This document shows positions 22,911 to 33,405 of a DNA stretch of 64,000 nt, in pieces. The stretch lies in the NCBI RefSeq assembly GCF_024139115.2, contig NC_085140.1:158002452-158066451 (forward strand), read 5' to 3'. The stretch's first letter is position 1. Each line of letters begins with the position of its first letter. Made by a program: the position numbers and the translations under genes. Source of the DNA: Armigeres subalbatus. Its lineage: Eukaryota; Arthropoda; Insecta; Diptera; Culicidae. The notes beneath the pieces are model-generated. The model searched no databases and was not told where the DNA came from. It worked only from the letters and a program-made list of their open reading frames with translations.

Positions 22911-24374
22911 GACAAATCCGTAGCAACTACTGGAAATGGTGCTCCACTGGGCACTAAGACAGCCACCGCTACTGTCGGCGAGCGTGGCCCCATTGTTCTG
23001 CAGGATGTCCACTTTATCGATGAGATGGCCCATTTCGATCGTGAACGTATTCCAGAGCGAGTTGTCCACGCCAAGGGAGCAGGTGCATTTGGTTACTTCG
23101 AGGTAACTCATGACATCACTCAGTACTGTGCGGCCAAAGTTTTTGAAAAGGTCGGCAAGAAAACCCCGCTCGCAATCCGGTTCTCCACTGTCGGTGGTGA
23201 AAGTGGATCAGCTGATACCGCTCGGGATCCACGAGGGTTTGCGGTGAAGTTCTACACGGACGATGGAGTATGGGATCTGGTCGGAAATAACACCCCCATC
23301 TTCTTCATTCGTGATCCAATCTTGTTCCCTAGCTTCATCCATACTCAGAAGCGAAACCCAGCGACTCACTTGAAGGATGCGAACATGTTTTGGGATTTCG
23401 TTTCCTTGCGACCAGAGTCAACGCATCAGATTATGTTCTTGTTTGCTGATCGCGGTATCCCAGACGGCTATCGTTTCATGAACGGGTACGGTTCCCACAC
23501 GTTTAAGCTTATAAATGCCGATCAAAAACCAGTTTACTGCAAGTTCCATTTCAAATCAAACCAAGGCATTAAGAACCTGTTGGCAAACCGTGCTGATGAG
23601 CTCGCTGGATCCGACCCCGACTACAGCATTCGAGATCTGTATAACGCCATCGCTAAAGGAGAATACCCTAGCTGGAACCTGAAGATTCAAGTTATGACCT
23701 TTGAACAGGCTGAAAAAACAAGCTTTAATCCGTTCGATGTGACCAAGGTTTGGCCGCAGAACGAATTCCCGCTGATCCCAGTTGGCCGCATGGTATTGGA
23801 TCGGAATCCAAGCAACTACTTTGCCGAGGTCGAGCAAATCGCCTTTGCTCCTTCTCATTTAGTTCCTGGAATTGAGGCATCACCGGATAAGATGTTGCAA
23901 GGTCGTCTCTTCTCCTACGCGGATACACACCGTCATCGACTTGGAGCAAACTATCTTCAGTTGCCGGTGAACTGTCCCTATCGCGTTGCCATCAAAAACT
24001 ATCAACGCGACGGCCCAATGACTGTTACCGACAATCAAGGAGGCGCACCGAACTACTATCCGAATTCTTTCGGCGGACCAGAACCTTGTGGATATGCGCA
24101 TAAGCTCCAGAACTCCAAGTTTACTGTTTCTGGCGATGTGAACCGTTACGAGACTGGTGATTCTGAAGACAATTTCGCCCAGCCATCCATATTTTATCGT
24201 CGCGTGCTTGATGAAGCTGCTCGTGAGCGTATGATTACGAACATGGTAAATCACATGTCCGCTGCATCTACCTTCATTCAAGAAAGGGCAGTTAAAAATT
24301 TCTCGCAAGTTGATGCTGACTTCGGACGTCGTTTGACTGAGGGACTGAAGCTACGCCGCTCGGCAAAAATGTAA
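22911..24374 (+). CDS. Cat: Catalase, large terminal exon (copy 2)
   Basis: A second haem-catalase exon, 487 residues, starting at a phase-0 acceptor (TTCTTTTTTAG, AG at 22909-22910) and ending at TAA. The N-terminal part [17 protein letters not shown] is the more conserved of the two copies relative to insect catalases. Active-site His ([14 protein letters not shown]), distal Asn (DLVGNNTP) and haem Tyr ([14 protein letters not shown]) are all present; the C-terminus SAKM again gives an AKM peroxisomal signal. It aligns with copy 1 along its whole length with one extra residue (GDSEDNFAQ versus GDEENFAQ), and the splice entry is at the same alignment position. Either each copy is a separate gene with an unseen first exon, or the two are alternative terminal exons of one gene. 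Both frames are intact. Confidence 0.95.
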   Translation, partial: DKSVATTGNGAPLGTKTATATVGERGPIVLQDVHFIDEMAHFDRERIPERVVHAKGAGAFGYFEVTHDITQYCAAKVFEKVGKKTPLAIRFSTVGGESGSADTARDPRGFAVKFYTDDGVWDLVGNNTPIFFIRDPILFPSFIHTQKRNPATHLKDANMFWDFVSLRPESTHQIMFLFADRGIPDGYRFMNGYGSHTFKLINADQKPVYCKFHFKSNQGIKNLLANRADELAGSDPDYSIRDLYNAIAKGEYPSWNLKIQVMTFEQAEKTSFNPFDVTKVWPQNEFPLIPVGRMVLDRNPSNYFAEVEQIAFAPSHLVPGIEASPDKMLQGRLFSYADTHRHRLGANYLQLPVNCPYRVAIKNYQRDGPMTVTDNQGGAPNYYPNSFGGPEPCGYAHKLQNSKFTVSGDVNRYETGDSEDNFAQPSIFYRRVLDEAARERMITNMVNHMSAASTFIQERAVKNFSQVDADFGRRLTEGLKLRRSAKM

Positions 24375-24622
24375 TGACACACTATGCAGAATGGCAGAGG
24401 TATGTTATGTTAATATGTTTCTGAGATAAGATATTCTGAATCACAAAAATACAAGCATCTGTTCTGGTTTATTAATATTTCACCAAGCACACGAAGGAGA
24501 ATTTTAAGATAATTAAAGAAATTATATTGGGCTATTTTAAGGTTTTTTTTACAAACTTTTTCTATCGGGAGATTTTTTATATATTGCAGCATCCAGCAAG
24601 CTTTCAAATATTATGCGATCTA

Positions 24623-24628
24623 AATAAA
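24623..24628 (+). promoter_or_regulatory. Polyadenylation signal of catalase copy 2
   Basis: AATAAA lies 249 bp after the stop and is followed by GTTTAACGATTTCCTA, the same sequence that follows the copy 1 signal. Confidence 0.75.
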
Positions 24629-24828
24629 GTTTAACGATTTCCTATTTGTAACTTTTAATTAATTATATCACAGCCTACTAGGAAACATCAATAAATAAGG
24701 TAACGCTTCGAGAAAGGAGGGGAAGGGTTTGTCAGAAATGAGACAATCCATACAAAATTTTCAGATGCTTCATACAAAAAGTGTGACGTAGGAGGGAGGG
24801 GGTTGAAAAAATTCACCTCCGTCGTGAG

Positions 24829-25939
24829 TGCCCTCACCTTGACCGTCTCGCCTATGACTTCCTCAGCCAACTTCTTGTAGGCGGCGCCCTTTTGCGAGAC
24901 GCTCCGCTTCAGCTCGAGGATCATCTCGCCCATCCGGGTACGTCTTATTCGACGTACGTCGGCACCGAGTTCAACGGGCTTGACGTCACTCCTCATCGCC
25001 TTCAAGATGTCCGAGTACTTAGCCTCGTCCGTCTTGATGACTAGGGCATCGCCCCTGGAGCGATTGGCGCCTACCCTAGACTTCTTGCTACCCTTGTTCG
25101 CCTGGGCCTTCTTTTCGGCCCTTGACGTCTGCGGTTTCCTCTTGTTCTTGACCAGGGTCCAGGAGGCGTCATTCCCCTCTATTTCCCTGGTCTGGGGCGG
25201 CTGAGAGTTCTCAGCCTGCCGTAACCCCTTACCACCGTCTTTCCTAGGTGGACGGAGCTTTCCAGGTCCTTCCTCCCCCGGTTTGGGAGGTACCTGGCCG
25301 GGGTTCAGCTTCCCAGCCCCACTACCCTTATTCGGGGTAGTAACCCTCCGCGTTTTGGAGCGGCCCCCAGGGAGCTCATCCCCTGGTGACTGTCTCTCCC
25401 GTTTTTGTGTCTGCTCCGTTGGAGCAGTCACCCCCGACGTGCCCGCGAATACTTGAGCCTCAGTCTGGGTAGACTTTGGTACCACCGTCTTCGCTGGCAC
25501 GCCCTCGGTCAATTCGACATTGCCCGAGTCCGCGAATCCTTGGGCCTCAGTCTGGGTAGACCTCGACTCCACGGATTTCACGGGTTTACACTTGGCCGTC
25601 CCGACCGCCCTCTCCAGCTTGGCGTCCAACATCGACTTTCAAAGTTTCAGCAAGCTCCTCTTGAGGTCCTTACTGATATTATGCTTCGATGACGCAAAGT
25701 CGATGATGGCGTCCAGCTGTTCCGTCGCCACCTCGAAGGCCGAAAGCCCATCGCGTTTGCGGTTCATCGCCTTCACAAGCCATGGGCCGTCTATAACCTC
25801 TACCGGCGTAGCCTGGGAGATGGTTAAGTGACCCACGCTGGCGCTGCGCACCGAGCGGAGACCTGAACAACCCACCTCTTGCGAAGGGGTTGTCGCCTAA
25901 ACTACTAACACTAATTGAAGAATTGACTTGTTCTTCCAT
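24829..25939 (-). pseudogene. Retrotransposon ORF1 (gag-like), frameshifted
   Basis: The frame starts at MEEQVNSSISVSSLGDNPFA (25939), shifts near 25870, continues as GPWLVKAMNRKRDGLSAFEV, then meets a stop near 25639. It resumes as MLDAKLERAVGTA from 25632. The central part is Pro/Lys/Thr-rich with two STQTEAQ repeats and basic tracts (KNKRKPQTSRAEKKAQANKG). The end holds a conserved gag-like block (KYSDILKAMRSDVKPVELG then VRRIRRTRMGEMILELKRS) that normally precedes CCHC knuckles. The last residues past about 24829 are unrelated low-complexity sequence. Role in life: RNA-binding ORF1 protein of a jockey/R1-group LINE. Confidence 0.7.
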
Positions 25940-26310
25940 TTTGGTCCCACGAGTTGCTCGGGAAAGAGGTCCACCACGTCAGAGCCCAGCATGACGCGGT
26001 AAGGGACAATTACTGTGGAGGGTGCCCAGGAACCCCACAGGCTCCGTTAAAGGCCTAGCTCATTATTTCACCATGCATCTCCTCGGCACGGGTCGCTTAA
26101 CGCCTTGGGATTAGGAGTTAGAGACGATGGTCCCCTTGGTCGATCCCACTCACTCTAGCTGATGTCAGAAGGACAACAGTGCCCAGGCTGCACTACCAGC
26201 TAAGCATAAAACCCTTAGCTGGCGGTCGATTGTCATCGGAAGACCCGTGGAAGCGTGAGATTGGAACTTGTGAGGACCAGAGCTGTGTAGGTCGCTCCTT
26301 CCCAGATGTC
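24829..26310 (-). mobile_element. LINE 5' half: 5' UTR plus ORF1, 3' part absent
   Basis: This GC-rich block stands out from its AT-rich surroundings. Read on the minus strand it starts near 26310, has about 370 bp of 5' UTR and then ORF1 (see the pseudogene entry). It stops at about 24829, before any zinc knuckles, endonuclease or RT. Most LINE remnants keep the 3' end, so a 5'-only remnant implies deletion or a later rearrangement rather than ordinary truncation. It lies about 200 bp past the catalase copy 2 poly(A) signal. Confidence 0.7.
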
Positions 26311-26324
26311 ACCATTTCGCAGCC

Positions 26325-26480
26325 CGATGTCTGTATGTGCGTATGTATGTGTGTGTGTATGTGTACAAATTTTGTAGACACACTTTTTGGAACTTAGCAT
26401 TATCCGATTTACTCGCAACAAGTTGCATTCGACGGGGAATGCGGTCCCATTGTTTGCTATTGAAAATTGACCCGATCGGA
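26325..26480 (+). repeat. Partial TG-rich dispersed repeat
   Basis: It contains 'gatgtctgtatgtgcgtatg', a TG run, and 'ttttgtagacacactttttg' followed by 'ctcgcaacaagttgcattcg'. The same order occurs at 47840-47960 and, diverged, at 44585 and 46130. Confidence 0.65.
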
Positions 26481-26995
26481 CATTGCATTTTGGAATTATT
26501 GAAAAATTATTGTTTTTTTCCCAAGGGTCCCCACTTGGAAAAAAAAATTCAAAAATATATTTTAAAATAATATGGAAATTTACATATATTTTTTTATTAA
26601 AAATTGGCTAAAACTGGTTTACTAAAAAAGTTATGAGAAGATTGAGAGGCCATCATCTATCTATAGGTATACCTCGGATCGGATGAATTTTAAAAATTTA
26701 TTAAAATTTGTCATACAATTATGTTAATTATGTTTAAGTTTTATGAAAAAATATAATACTGAATAAATATTGCCATGTTCCAACATTTATTCGAGCATTT
26801 TTCTTCCTGGTCACAAATCGGCATAAAATTGCCTCGTTTTAAAACATGATTACTTTCTGGTCCAAATCCCGGTCACTTGATTTTGATTTTTTTCCGACAG
26901 GTTAGCGAACGTGTAGTTCCCCAAGCTTGTTGACCACGAATTTTTACCTTTGGGGGTGGATAGCGGAACGCTTGATCAAAATTATTCATCTCACT
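26481..26995. other. No gene seen
   Basis: AT-rich; poly-A/T runs and no recognisable repeat or coding signal. Confidence 0.3.
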
Positions 26996-27199
26996 CTAAC
27001 TTTCACTTACTCAGAGACTGAGTAAAATTGTATTGCTATCTCTTTTTTTTTCATGGAAATTTTACTCAGTTTCCGTCAAAAGCGGGACTACTCATAGCTA
27101 TGAGTTATCCTGCTTTTGGCGGAAACTGAGTAAAATTTCCGTGAGAAGAAAAGAGAGGGCAATACAATTTTACTCAGTCACTGAGTAAGTGAAAGTTAG
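26996..27199. mobile_element. Fold-back MITE (204 bp)
   Basis: Arms of about 100 bp starting CTAACTTTCACTTACTCAG and ending with the inverse are mostly complementary. They meet at a centre reading ACTCATAGCTATGAGT. Each arm repeats 'actgagtaaaatt' twice. No target duplication identified. Confidence 0.7.
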
Positions 27200-27415
27200 C
27201 GTGCTCGATGCCCTTCTTACGGAGCCATTGGAAACATCAAATTTTTAACAAGAAAACAAATTCTGATTTGAAACTCAACATATGAATACGTCGAATGCAG
27301 GGTAAAACGGGTAGAACAATACCAATACCTTCATGAGTATATATATACTCGCGGTTATGTTTAAAACATTACCTATTGCTTGTTTTATGAACACACGATT
27401 TTTATTAAATCAGGC

Positions 27416-28843
27416 TAGAGATGGGCGCTCCGCTCAGGAGCTGTTCGAAAGATTCGCTTCCTTACATTGAGCTGATGAGCCATGGATCTTTTTTAAAGAA
27501 GCCCAGCTCAGCAGCTCACTTTAAATTGATGAAATCATTGTCAAACACGCGCCTAGAGAAACTCCCTCGAGCGTACGCACTCGAGTACGCGCGCTGTTGT
27601 ATTTTGTACAACACAAACGAAAATACCACGCTCGCGGTATGCAACACAAGCGAGCTTGTATGAGCATTCCAGTCCAGTACCGCGCACGTGCTGATCGTTT
27701 ATTATTTGCACCTCAAGCACCATCAAGCCAAGCGACAGCACCATCTTGCCAAGCAACAGAAATCATTTCTGCTGCTGAGAGGAATTAGAAACACACAAGC
27801 AAAAATAATCTAGCTTGCCGTCTATTTCTTAACCCATACCCACATACTCGGCGCTACGAACGGACACACAAAATATACCTAGTAGTGCGGTTAGCGGTAG
27901 CGAACAAAGCGTAAAAGATCCGAAGATCCGAACAACTCTCAGTTCCGCTCATGTAGTCCAGCTCAAAATTGCTGTGACATGGAAGCGAGAGTTGCGCTAC
28001 CAGCTCAGACACGGATCTCGATTCGGATCAGTCGCGACCGATTCTAGCGGGCGAACCGTGTGGTTCAAACGAACCGAACTGGGTGCTGTGTCTTGCACGG
28101 AGCGGATCTTTTCCTTGCGACGGGTTTTCCCGCCAGCATACTGCTACATGTGCACTCTGTTTGTTTGTAGCACCGTGCTCTGTATTTTTTTACTCTCTTG
28201 TTTTTAGTTCTCTCGCATTTCGGGATCCAATATAGATGAAAGGGCTCGCATGTATGAAAATGTCAACTACGCATGGTTAGAAGCGCGCAAACAAGGCTTT
28301 GATTTTCTGCACCCAGTATGAAGAGAAAACTTATGACACGTGATATGGTTCATATACATATCATAGACTAGGGACTGAATTATTCAAACTAACGATTTGA
28401 GAAACGTTATCAACAAAATGTAACTTAGAATTATGAATAGAAAATAATGTTGAGTTAGTTTTTGTATAGAAATAAATGTGATGATTCTAAATGAACTCCT
28501 AGACTTCAAAACTAGACGGTCAGGAAAAGCGTAATAAATGTTATTAGTTTAAAATTGTCGGTTTTTCAATAGAAATTATTACCTCACTATAGCTTAACAT
28601 TTTAACCATTTCAAAGTGAGGTAAATAGATGAATGATGAATGAATGAATAAATAAATGAATGACATAAATTTTTAAATTTAAATTTTTGAACAATAATTA
28701 AAATTTAAATAATAATATTAACAATTATGTTTTAATATATGTAGCATTAAAGAACTGAAGAGCTGATCCAAGGAGCTGACTCTTTTCAATGAGCTGAACG
28801 GATCAGATCCGCTCACTGCAATGAGCTGTTTTGCCCATCTCTA
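27416..28843. mobile_element. hAT-type non-autonomous element (1,428 bp)
   Basis: The ends TAGAGATGGGC (27416-27426) and its inverse GCCCATCTCTA (28833-28843) are flanked by the identical 8-mer AATCAGGC (27408-27415, 28844-28851). Both subterminal regions are crowded with GAGCTG/CAGCTC motifs, typical of transposase-binding arrays. The interior has a GC-rich block (27560-28140) and a GAAT microsatellite near 28630 but no transposase frame. TIR form and 8-bp duplication place it in the hAT superfamily. Confidence 0.85.
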
Positions 28844-28851
28844 AATCAGGC

Positions 28852-29260
28852 TAGACTTACAAAAAACCGTTAGACCACGACTGTCACTGTGCTTTCAATT
28901 TCAACCCGCAATTAACAGTACTGTTGGCAACGCTGAAACCGCTTGCTCGTGTCCGTCAAAAGCCCGAAGCAAAAGCTTTTAACTTCATCAAAGCTTGCAT
29001 ATCCGTTTTCACAGGCGGAGAAGTGTTGCTAATTTGCGACTTTAAATTATAATCAGAAGCAATAAATATAGATTATCTAGTCGCAAATTAGCAAAGTGAT
29101 AATAAATAATAAAAGAAGATTGCATCTTTGCACCAGAAGCAATCATCACTGTTGTTACTTTTAATACCAATTAAGTTATTAACGAAATAAAAATAGATGA
29201 AGAGAATCGATGAATGCAGTTTTCACTCGCGTTTATCGTTAGTTCCTATCTATTCCTATA
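28852..29260. other. No gene seen
   Basis: Contains one small inverted pair (GCTAATTTGCGACT at about 29034 and its inverse near 29094), otherwise nothing recognisable. Confidence 0.35.
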
Positions 29261-29626
29261 GGGCTCATTCACAAATTACATAACGCCCTGAGGGGTGGGT
29301 GGGTACCCAATATTCCGTTACAAAATGTTACGGCTTGTCTAGGGGGTGGGTGGGTTTGTTCAGTTCTGTTACGGGTAACGAATGATATAAAAAATGAAAT
29401 CTCTAATTAAATTCAAATTTCACAGCATTATATAGTAAATATAGAAAGTTAAAGTAGAGTTCATTAAAAATATCAATGAATATTTTTTTGTGAATTTTCA
29501 GTCCGACGTTACGCGTCCCCGAAGGGGGTGGGTGGGTATAGAGAAAATGTTACAAACAAGTCACAGAGGGGTGGGTGGGGTTCAAATTGTTTTTTTTTTT
29601 GCGTTATGTAATTTGTGAATGAGCCC
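29261..29626. mobile_element. MITE with guanine-rich interior (366 bp)
   Basis: A 26-bp near-perfect TIR (GGGCTCATTCACAAATTACA) lies at both ends, with a possible 3-bp ATA duplication. Inside are four G-rich tracts of the 'ggggtgggtggg' kind near 29290, 29341, 29525 and 29570, unusual in this AT-rich window and able in principle to form G-quadruplexes. Confidence 0.75.
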
Positions 29627-29784
29627 ATAGGGCACTACACGAACTAATTTATTTCTCTTTCGTTCTTTATGAAAGTTAAAGTTTATAATTTATTAAAAAT
29701 AATAGCGTGAACCTTTTATATCAAATGCTTAGGTGAGGTCAAGGAAGTTATAAAACAACAAGGCCTGTGTATGGAGTACATATA

Positions 29785-29975
29785 TGTCAATTCTGTTTCA
29801 TTTGGAGAAATAAACTCAAAAGTGACAGTTACAAAATTAAAAAAATACTCGATCATAAGAAAGGCTGGTGCTACCCTAGTGATACCTACCAATTCCAATA
29901 ACAGACATCGATGAAAATGATTTTGTTAAAAGTAGTACTGCTCTGCAAGCAGGGTTATTCGATAATTATTGGAGG
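29785..29975. mobile_element. MITE fragment related to 54729-54942
   Basis: It shares 'tttcatttggaga.at', 'ccaattccaata', 'acatcgatg.aaa' and 'gcagggttattcgataatta' with the complete copy at 54729-54942. One terminus is decayed. Confidence 0.6.
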
Positions 29976-30240
29976 CCTTTAGTTGGCTTGTTGTTTTCTA
30001 CTTTCTTGGCAGTAAGAGACTAGGTAATCCATGCAGTACCTTATAGAAAGATACAACGAGAAATAATTTATAAAATATAAATTTTTGATTAGCTGTAGAT
30101 TTTATATGCGTTTCACGTAAAGAATGGTTATGTATACTCTAATAAAGTTTGTTAGTTAATTTTAGTTAACTTTATTAAATAGTTAAATCTATATACAAAT
30201 TTTGCCATTTTTGTGTCCATTGTGTTTATTGTACATTCTA

Positions 30241-30489
30241 GATTGCTTTGAGAATAGGTCGTATGTGCAAAAGAGAGGCTCTCTTCGTTCACGCTCTCTT
30301 TCGCTTGTACATAAGCTAGTTTTGCATATTTTGCCACATTTTCACTTCAGAACGCTAGACGAAGCTATAATCTTTAGATATCTGCCAAGAAATCTGAAGT
30401 AAACTTTATTATAGATCTGTAATAATCGAAAGAGAATGGAGGCAAAGAGAGACTCTCTTTTGCACATACGACCTATTCTCAAAGCACTC
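30241..30489. mobile_element. TA-flanked MITE (249 bp)
   Basis: Arms of about 44 bp starting GATTGCTTTGAGAATAGG and its inverse (one early mismatch) are flanked by TA at 30239-30240 and 30490-30491. It lies just upstream of the Deaf1 leader. Confidence 0.75.
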
Positions 30490-30599
30490 TAGCATTTTTC
30501 TTTATTAGCCACCCTGACCAAAACAATCACCGTATTCAATTGTCAACAAACTGCAAACATGCCAACACTGCTAATGCCCTCACACAGTGTGAAAAATTC

Positions 30600-30938
30600 G
30601 GGTCGTCGAGGTGAACGCTTCTAGTCGTCGTGTCAAGAAAGTGAGCTTTTTCCCTTGTAACTACAGTGAAATATTTTTTCTGCCTTCATTCCCATTTCAA
30701 GTCTCGTTCTCGTGTAGTTCGGCGGTTGCTCGGTCGATTCGTTCAATAGCCGTCGTCGTCATCATTCATTCGTCGTCGTCGTCGCCTTTCGTCCGTCGGT
30801 CGGTGTGTAGTGAATAAATTTTACGGAGGTATTTCGTCCGCGCGCTCCGTCCGCGATCGGGAGGCTAAAAACTTTTCGCTCCTAGAGCAATCGCAAACAA
30901 AACTCTATTCTCGCCGCGTTCCCGAAACCCGAAAAAAG
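30600..30938 (+). promoter_or_regulatory. Deaf1: Deaf1 5' leader and promoter-proximal region
   Basis: A GC- and CpG-rich stretch with TCGTCG/GTCGTC runs directly precedes a good-context ATG (GAAAAAAGATGG at 30939). This composition is typical of mosquito 5' UTRs and contrasts with the flanks. The transcription start is not defined; a CAGTGAAAT motif at 30664 is one candidate initiator. Confidence 0.5.
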
Positions 30939-31007
30939 ATGGACTCGGAAATTCCGGAACTTTCCGACGAAGCCGAAGAACATGTCAAACTCGAAAATGG
31001 CGATGAG
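30939..31007 (+). CDS. Deaf1: Deaf1 first coding exon (proposed)
   Basis: A 23-codon acidic segment (starting MDSEIPELSDEAEEHVKLEN) ends at GAG followed by GTAATC, phase 0. That matches the phase-0 acceptor of the SAND exon at 50617. With this choice the five exons total 1,653 nt, an unbroken 550-residue frame. The frame also stays open to 31208 (continuing VINARALASLQLATSS), so a later donor is possible. Assignment to Deaf1 rests on strand, phase, composition and the lack of another gene between; the intron would be 19.6 kb. Confidence 0.5.
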
Positions 31008-31662
31008 GTAATCAATGCACGAGCGCTTGCTTCACTACAGTTGGCTACGTCGTCCACCGAAGGAAAAGGAAAAATCGGCGCTGCCATTGTTCGGCTTCCT
31101 TTTTCTTTCCTGGTGACCTGCTGGGATTATGATTGGGAGGAATATTCTGTGGCTAGTGTTTTGGAAAATGGGATTTCAGCAGGATCTACGAAGATCGGAG
31201 ATCGATGATGTTTTGTGCAATTTGCGTGTGTGTATTGTGGGGCCATAAGAAATGCCTAGCTGCAAAAGAAGAAAAAGTTGAACGTGGAAAAATGGTGCCT
31301 TGTTGGTTGTATATCGTTCGGTTGAGGGTGTGTGTGTGTACGAATACGAACATACAATCAAGAAAGCTGAAGATCGTATCGCCGGACCGAATCGCAGCGA
31401 CACGACGAACATTCCATCGATGAGGGGCCCCATTCGGGAACGACGATCAGGGTTGCCAGGTGCAATTATATTTTATGATTTCGTTCAATAATAATTAAAT
31501 TTGCTAATGATTACGGGTATGAAGTCAAATGTAAACAAAGCCGACTCTAAGCTCATTTTTTTTGGCAAACTACATTGACTGTTACGTAAGGGAATCTTCA
31601 ATTTTTTTGCTAGTGATTTGGTTCTCGTACACGGTTGGAAAAAAAATACTTAATTTTAGGTA
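31008..31662 (+). other. Start of Deaf1 intron 1 (proposed)
   Basis: 31008-31208 remains open in frame and could be coding if a downstream donor is used. After that only short frames are seen, with no repeat that I can name. Confidence 0.35.
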
Positions 31663-31853
31663 GGGGGAATGACGGCTTTGGCAGGTTTTGTACTATTATT
31701 GGCAGGGGGGTTTTTGTTGACCAAATTTTATGAAATTTGGCCACAATATTCTTTGATATGCAAAGCATGTTTAGGCCAAATTTGAGCATAATTGGTTATA
31801 GAAAACCCCCCTGCCAATAATAGAACAAAACCTGCCAAAGCCGTAATTTCCCC
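31663..31853. mobile_element. Palindromic MITE, copy 3 (191 bp)
   Basis: Same family as 8131-8320 and in the same internal orientation as that copy. TA flanks at 31661-31662 and 31854-31855. Arms begin GGGGGAATGACGGCTTTGGC. Confidence 0.85.
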
Positions 31854-32251
31854 TACTTTTTTCTCTTGCATCTTCCTCCCTCTCCCCTTTGTTGTCATAG
31901 AATGAAGGACAAAACCACTTAACAAGGGCAGTGTGGGAACCCAACGTTAAGTCTAATGTTTACAAAAGTTAGGTATAAATTACCTAACTTTTAATTAGTT
32001 TTTATTCAATATTAAGTAATTTTTACTTAATTTCAAGAAGAAAAAAACTTTGTTTTGGGTTACCACACTAAACTGTCGATTTGAGTGAAGAGTACGTACA
32101 CTGATAAAAAATCTATAGTAGAATTACCTATACAGTCCTGTTTAGGTTTACCATGCACGATAATAGTAAATACGACATCAACAACTCTATGAATTACCAC
32201 ATTATTGTCCACATTACTATGTGGCTGTCATTCTTGTAGTCTGGTCTCCCA

Positions 32252-32505
32252 CACGTAAAAAAAATTAATGTTATTTATTATTAAGATTTCTAATACTTTT
32301 TGCCAAAGCCAGGCGCTTAATAATATGTATAAGAAAAAAACGTATACATCGCATTAGTCACATACATTCCAAAACTTATACTTTTCATTAACTTATGAAT
32401 GCTATTAGCTTTTTGATATGGGATCATTCATTAGGTGGCATAATGAAGAGTATAAGTATTTTCGAATGGTTTTTTGCCATAACATATAAGGTTATTTTTT
32501 ACGTG
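32252..32505. mobile_element. Candidate MITE with CACGTAAAAAA ends
   Basis: CACGTAAAAAA at the left and its inverse at the right bound an AT-rich 254-bp unit. It contains 'agtatttt' and 'aagtata' in opposite arms. Target duplication unclear. Confidence 0.4.
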
Positions 32506-32984
32506 CATAGTAAATTTAACTGTGCTTCTATTACGGCACAACCACTTTCATTACGGCATGTTTTGACATCTTTATCGTCGCCATTCCTATCTCGTCCAGT
32601 GCAACGAAAATAACTCTATTGTAACAACTTACAAACCAAATTAACGTATATTCATTTTGGTAAGAACATTAGGTAAGGTTTATTCAGTGAGAGTGAAATT
32701 ATAGACATATTCTAATGATTTTTAGAAAACAAATCTACTGAATGATGCCGAAAGAGTTCCTGACCGAAGAATGGATTGATTTCCCGCTAATTATGCGTTT
32801 TCTATAACGAATCTGATTTAGCCTGAATATTGACGACCAACTCAATAACATAATGGTAAAGCTGGTAAAGCTCCGAGCAAAAATGTATGCAAAACACACA
32901 AAATATGCTAACTTTAGTAACCGGAAAATCATTTGTTTGCATCGAGCATCGAGGTTTGCATCCTTATGCCACACGATCTGTTTA

Positions 32985-33405
32985 GAGTGAAATCAGTAGT
33001 GATTCAGTTTCATTCTAAATTTTCGACCACTATTCTAGTTTGAATCTGGAGCAAAATAAAACAAACTTGCTGGTTCCCTCAGCAGTGTTCCATTCGTGGT
33101 TTTCAAATTTTCAATTAAATGAAATCATGTTGCGGCCAAGAAAGGCTCCGTAATTGCAAAGTGGATTGATCCGTAGATAAAATGACGCATTCATACACTA
33201 AAACAATTGAAAAATATTTAAATCTCGTGATTCAATCGTGGTTCAAATCTGCAGAAAATAGAACGGAGCGTTATACCAGTTTTATTTTATTGACATTTGA
33301 CTGGTATAAAAAATGAATCTAGAACAGCTCTTGGGAAAATAAATGTTTCAGATTCATATACAATCTGACAGCCCCGAACGATTTGAATCACTGCTGATTT
33401 TACTC
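32985..33405. mobile_element. Harbinger-like MITE (421 bp) with TTA duplication
   Basis: The left end GAGTGAAATCAGTAGTGATT and the right end inverted (GAGTAAAATCAGCAGTGATT) are flanked by TTA (32982-32984, 33406-33408). A second copy, interrupted, is at 38620-39822. TTA/TAA duplications are typical of PIF/Harbinger elements. Confidence 0.8.

Noticed and set aside
23556..24308. Minus-strand open frames opposite catalase copy 2
   Set aside because: Same reason: antisense shadows of the catalase frame.
24688..25632. 314-residue minus-strand frame as a host gene
   Set aside because: The Pro/Lys-rich gag-like content, STQTEAQ repeats, upstream frameshifted N-terminus and GC-rich 5' UTR fit LINE ORF1; the last ~45 residues are read-through.
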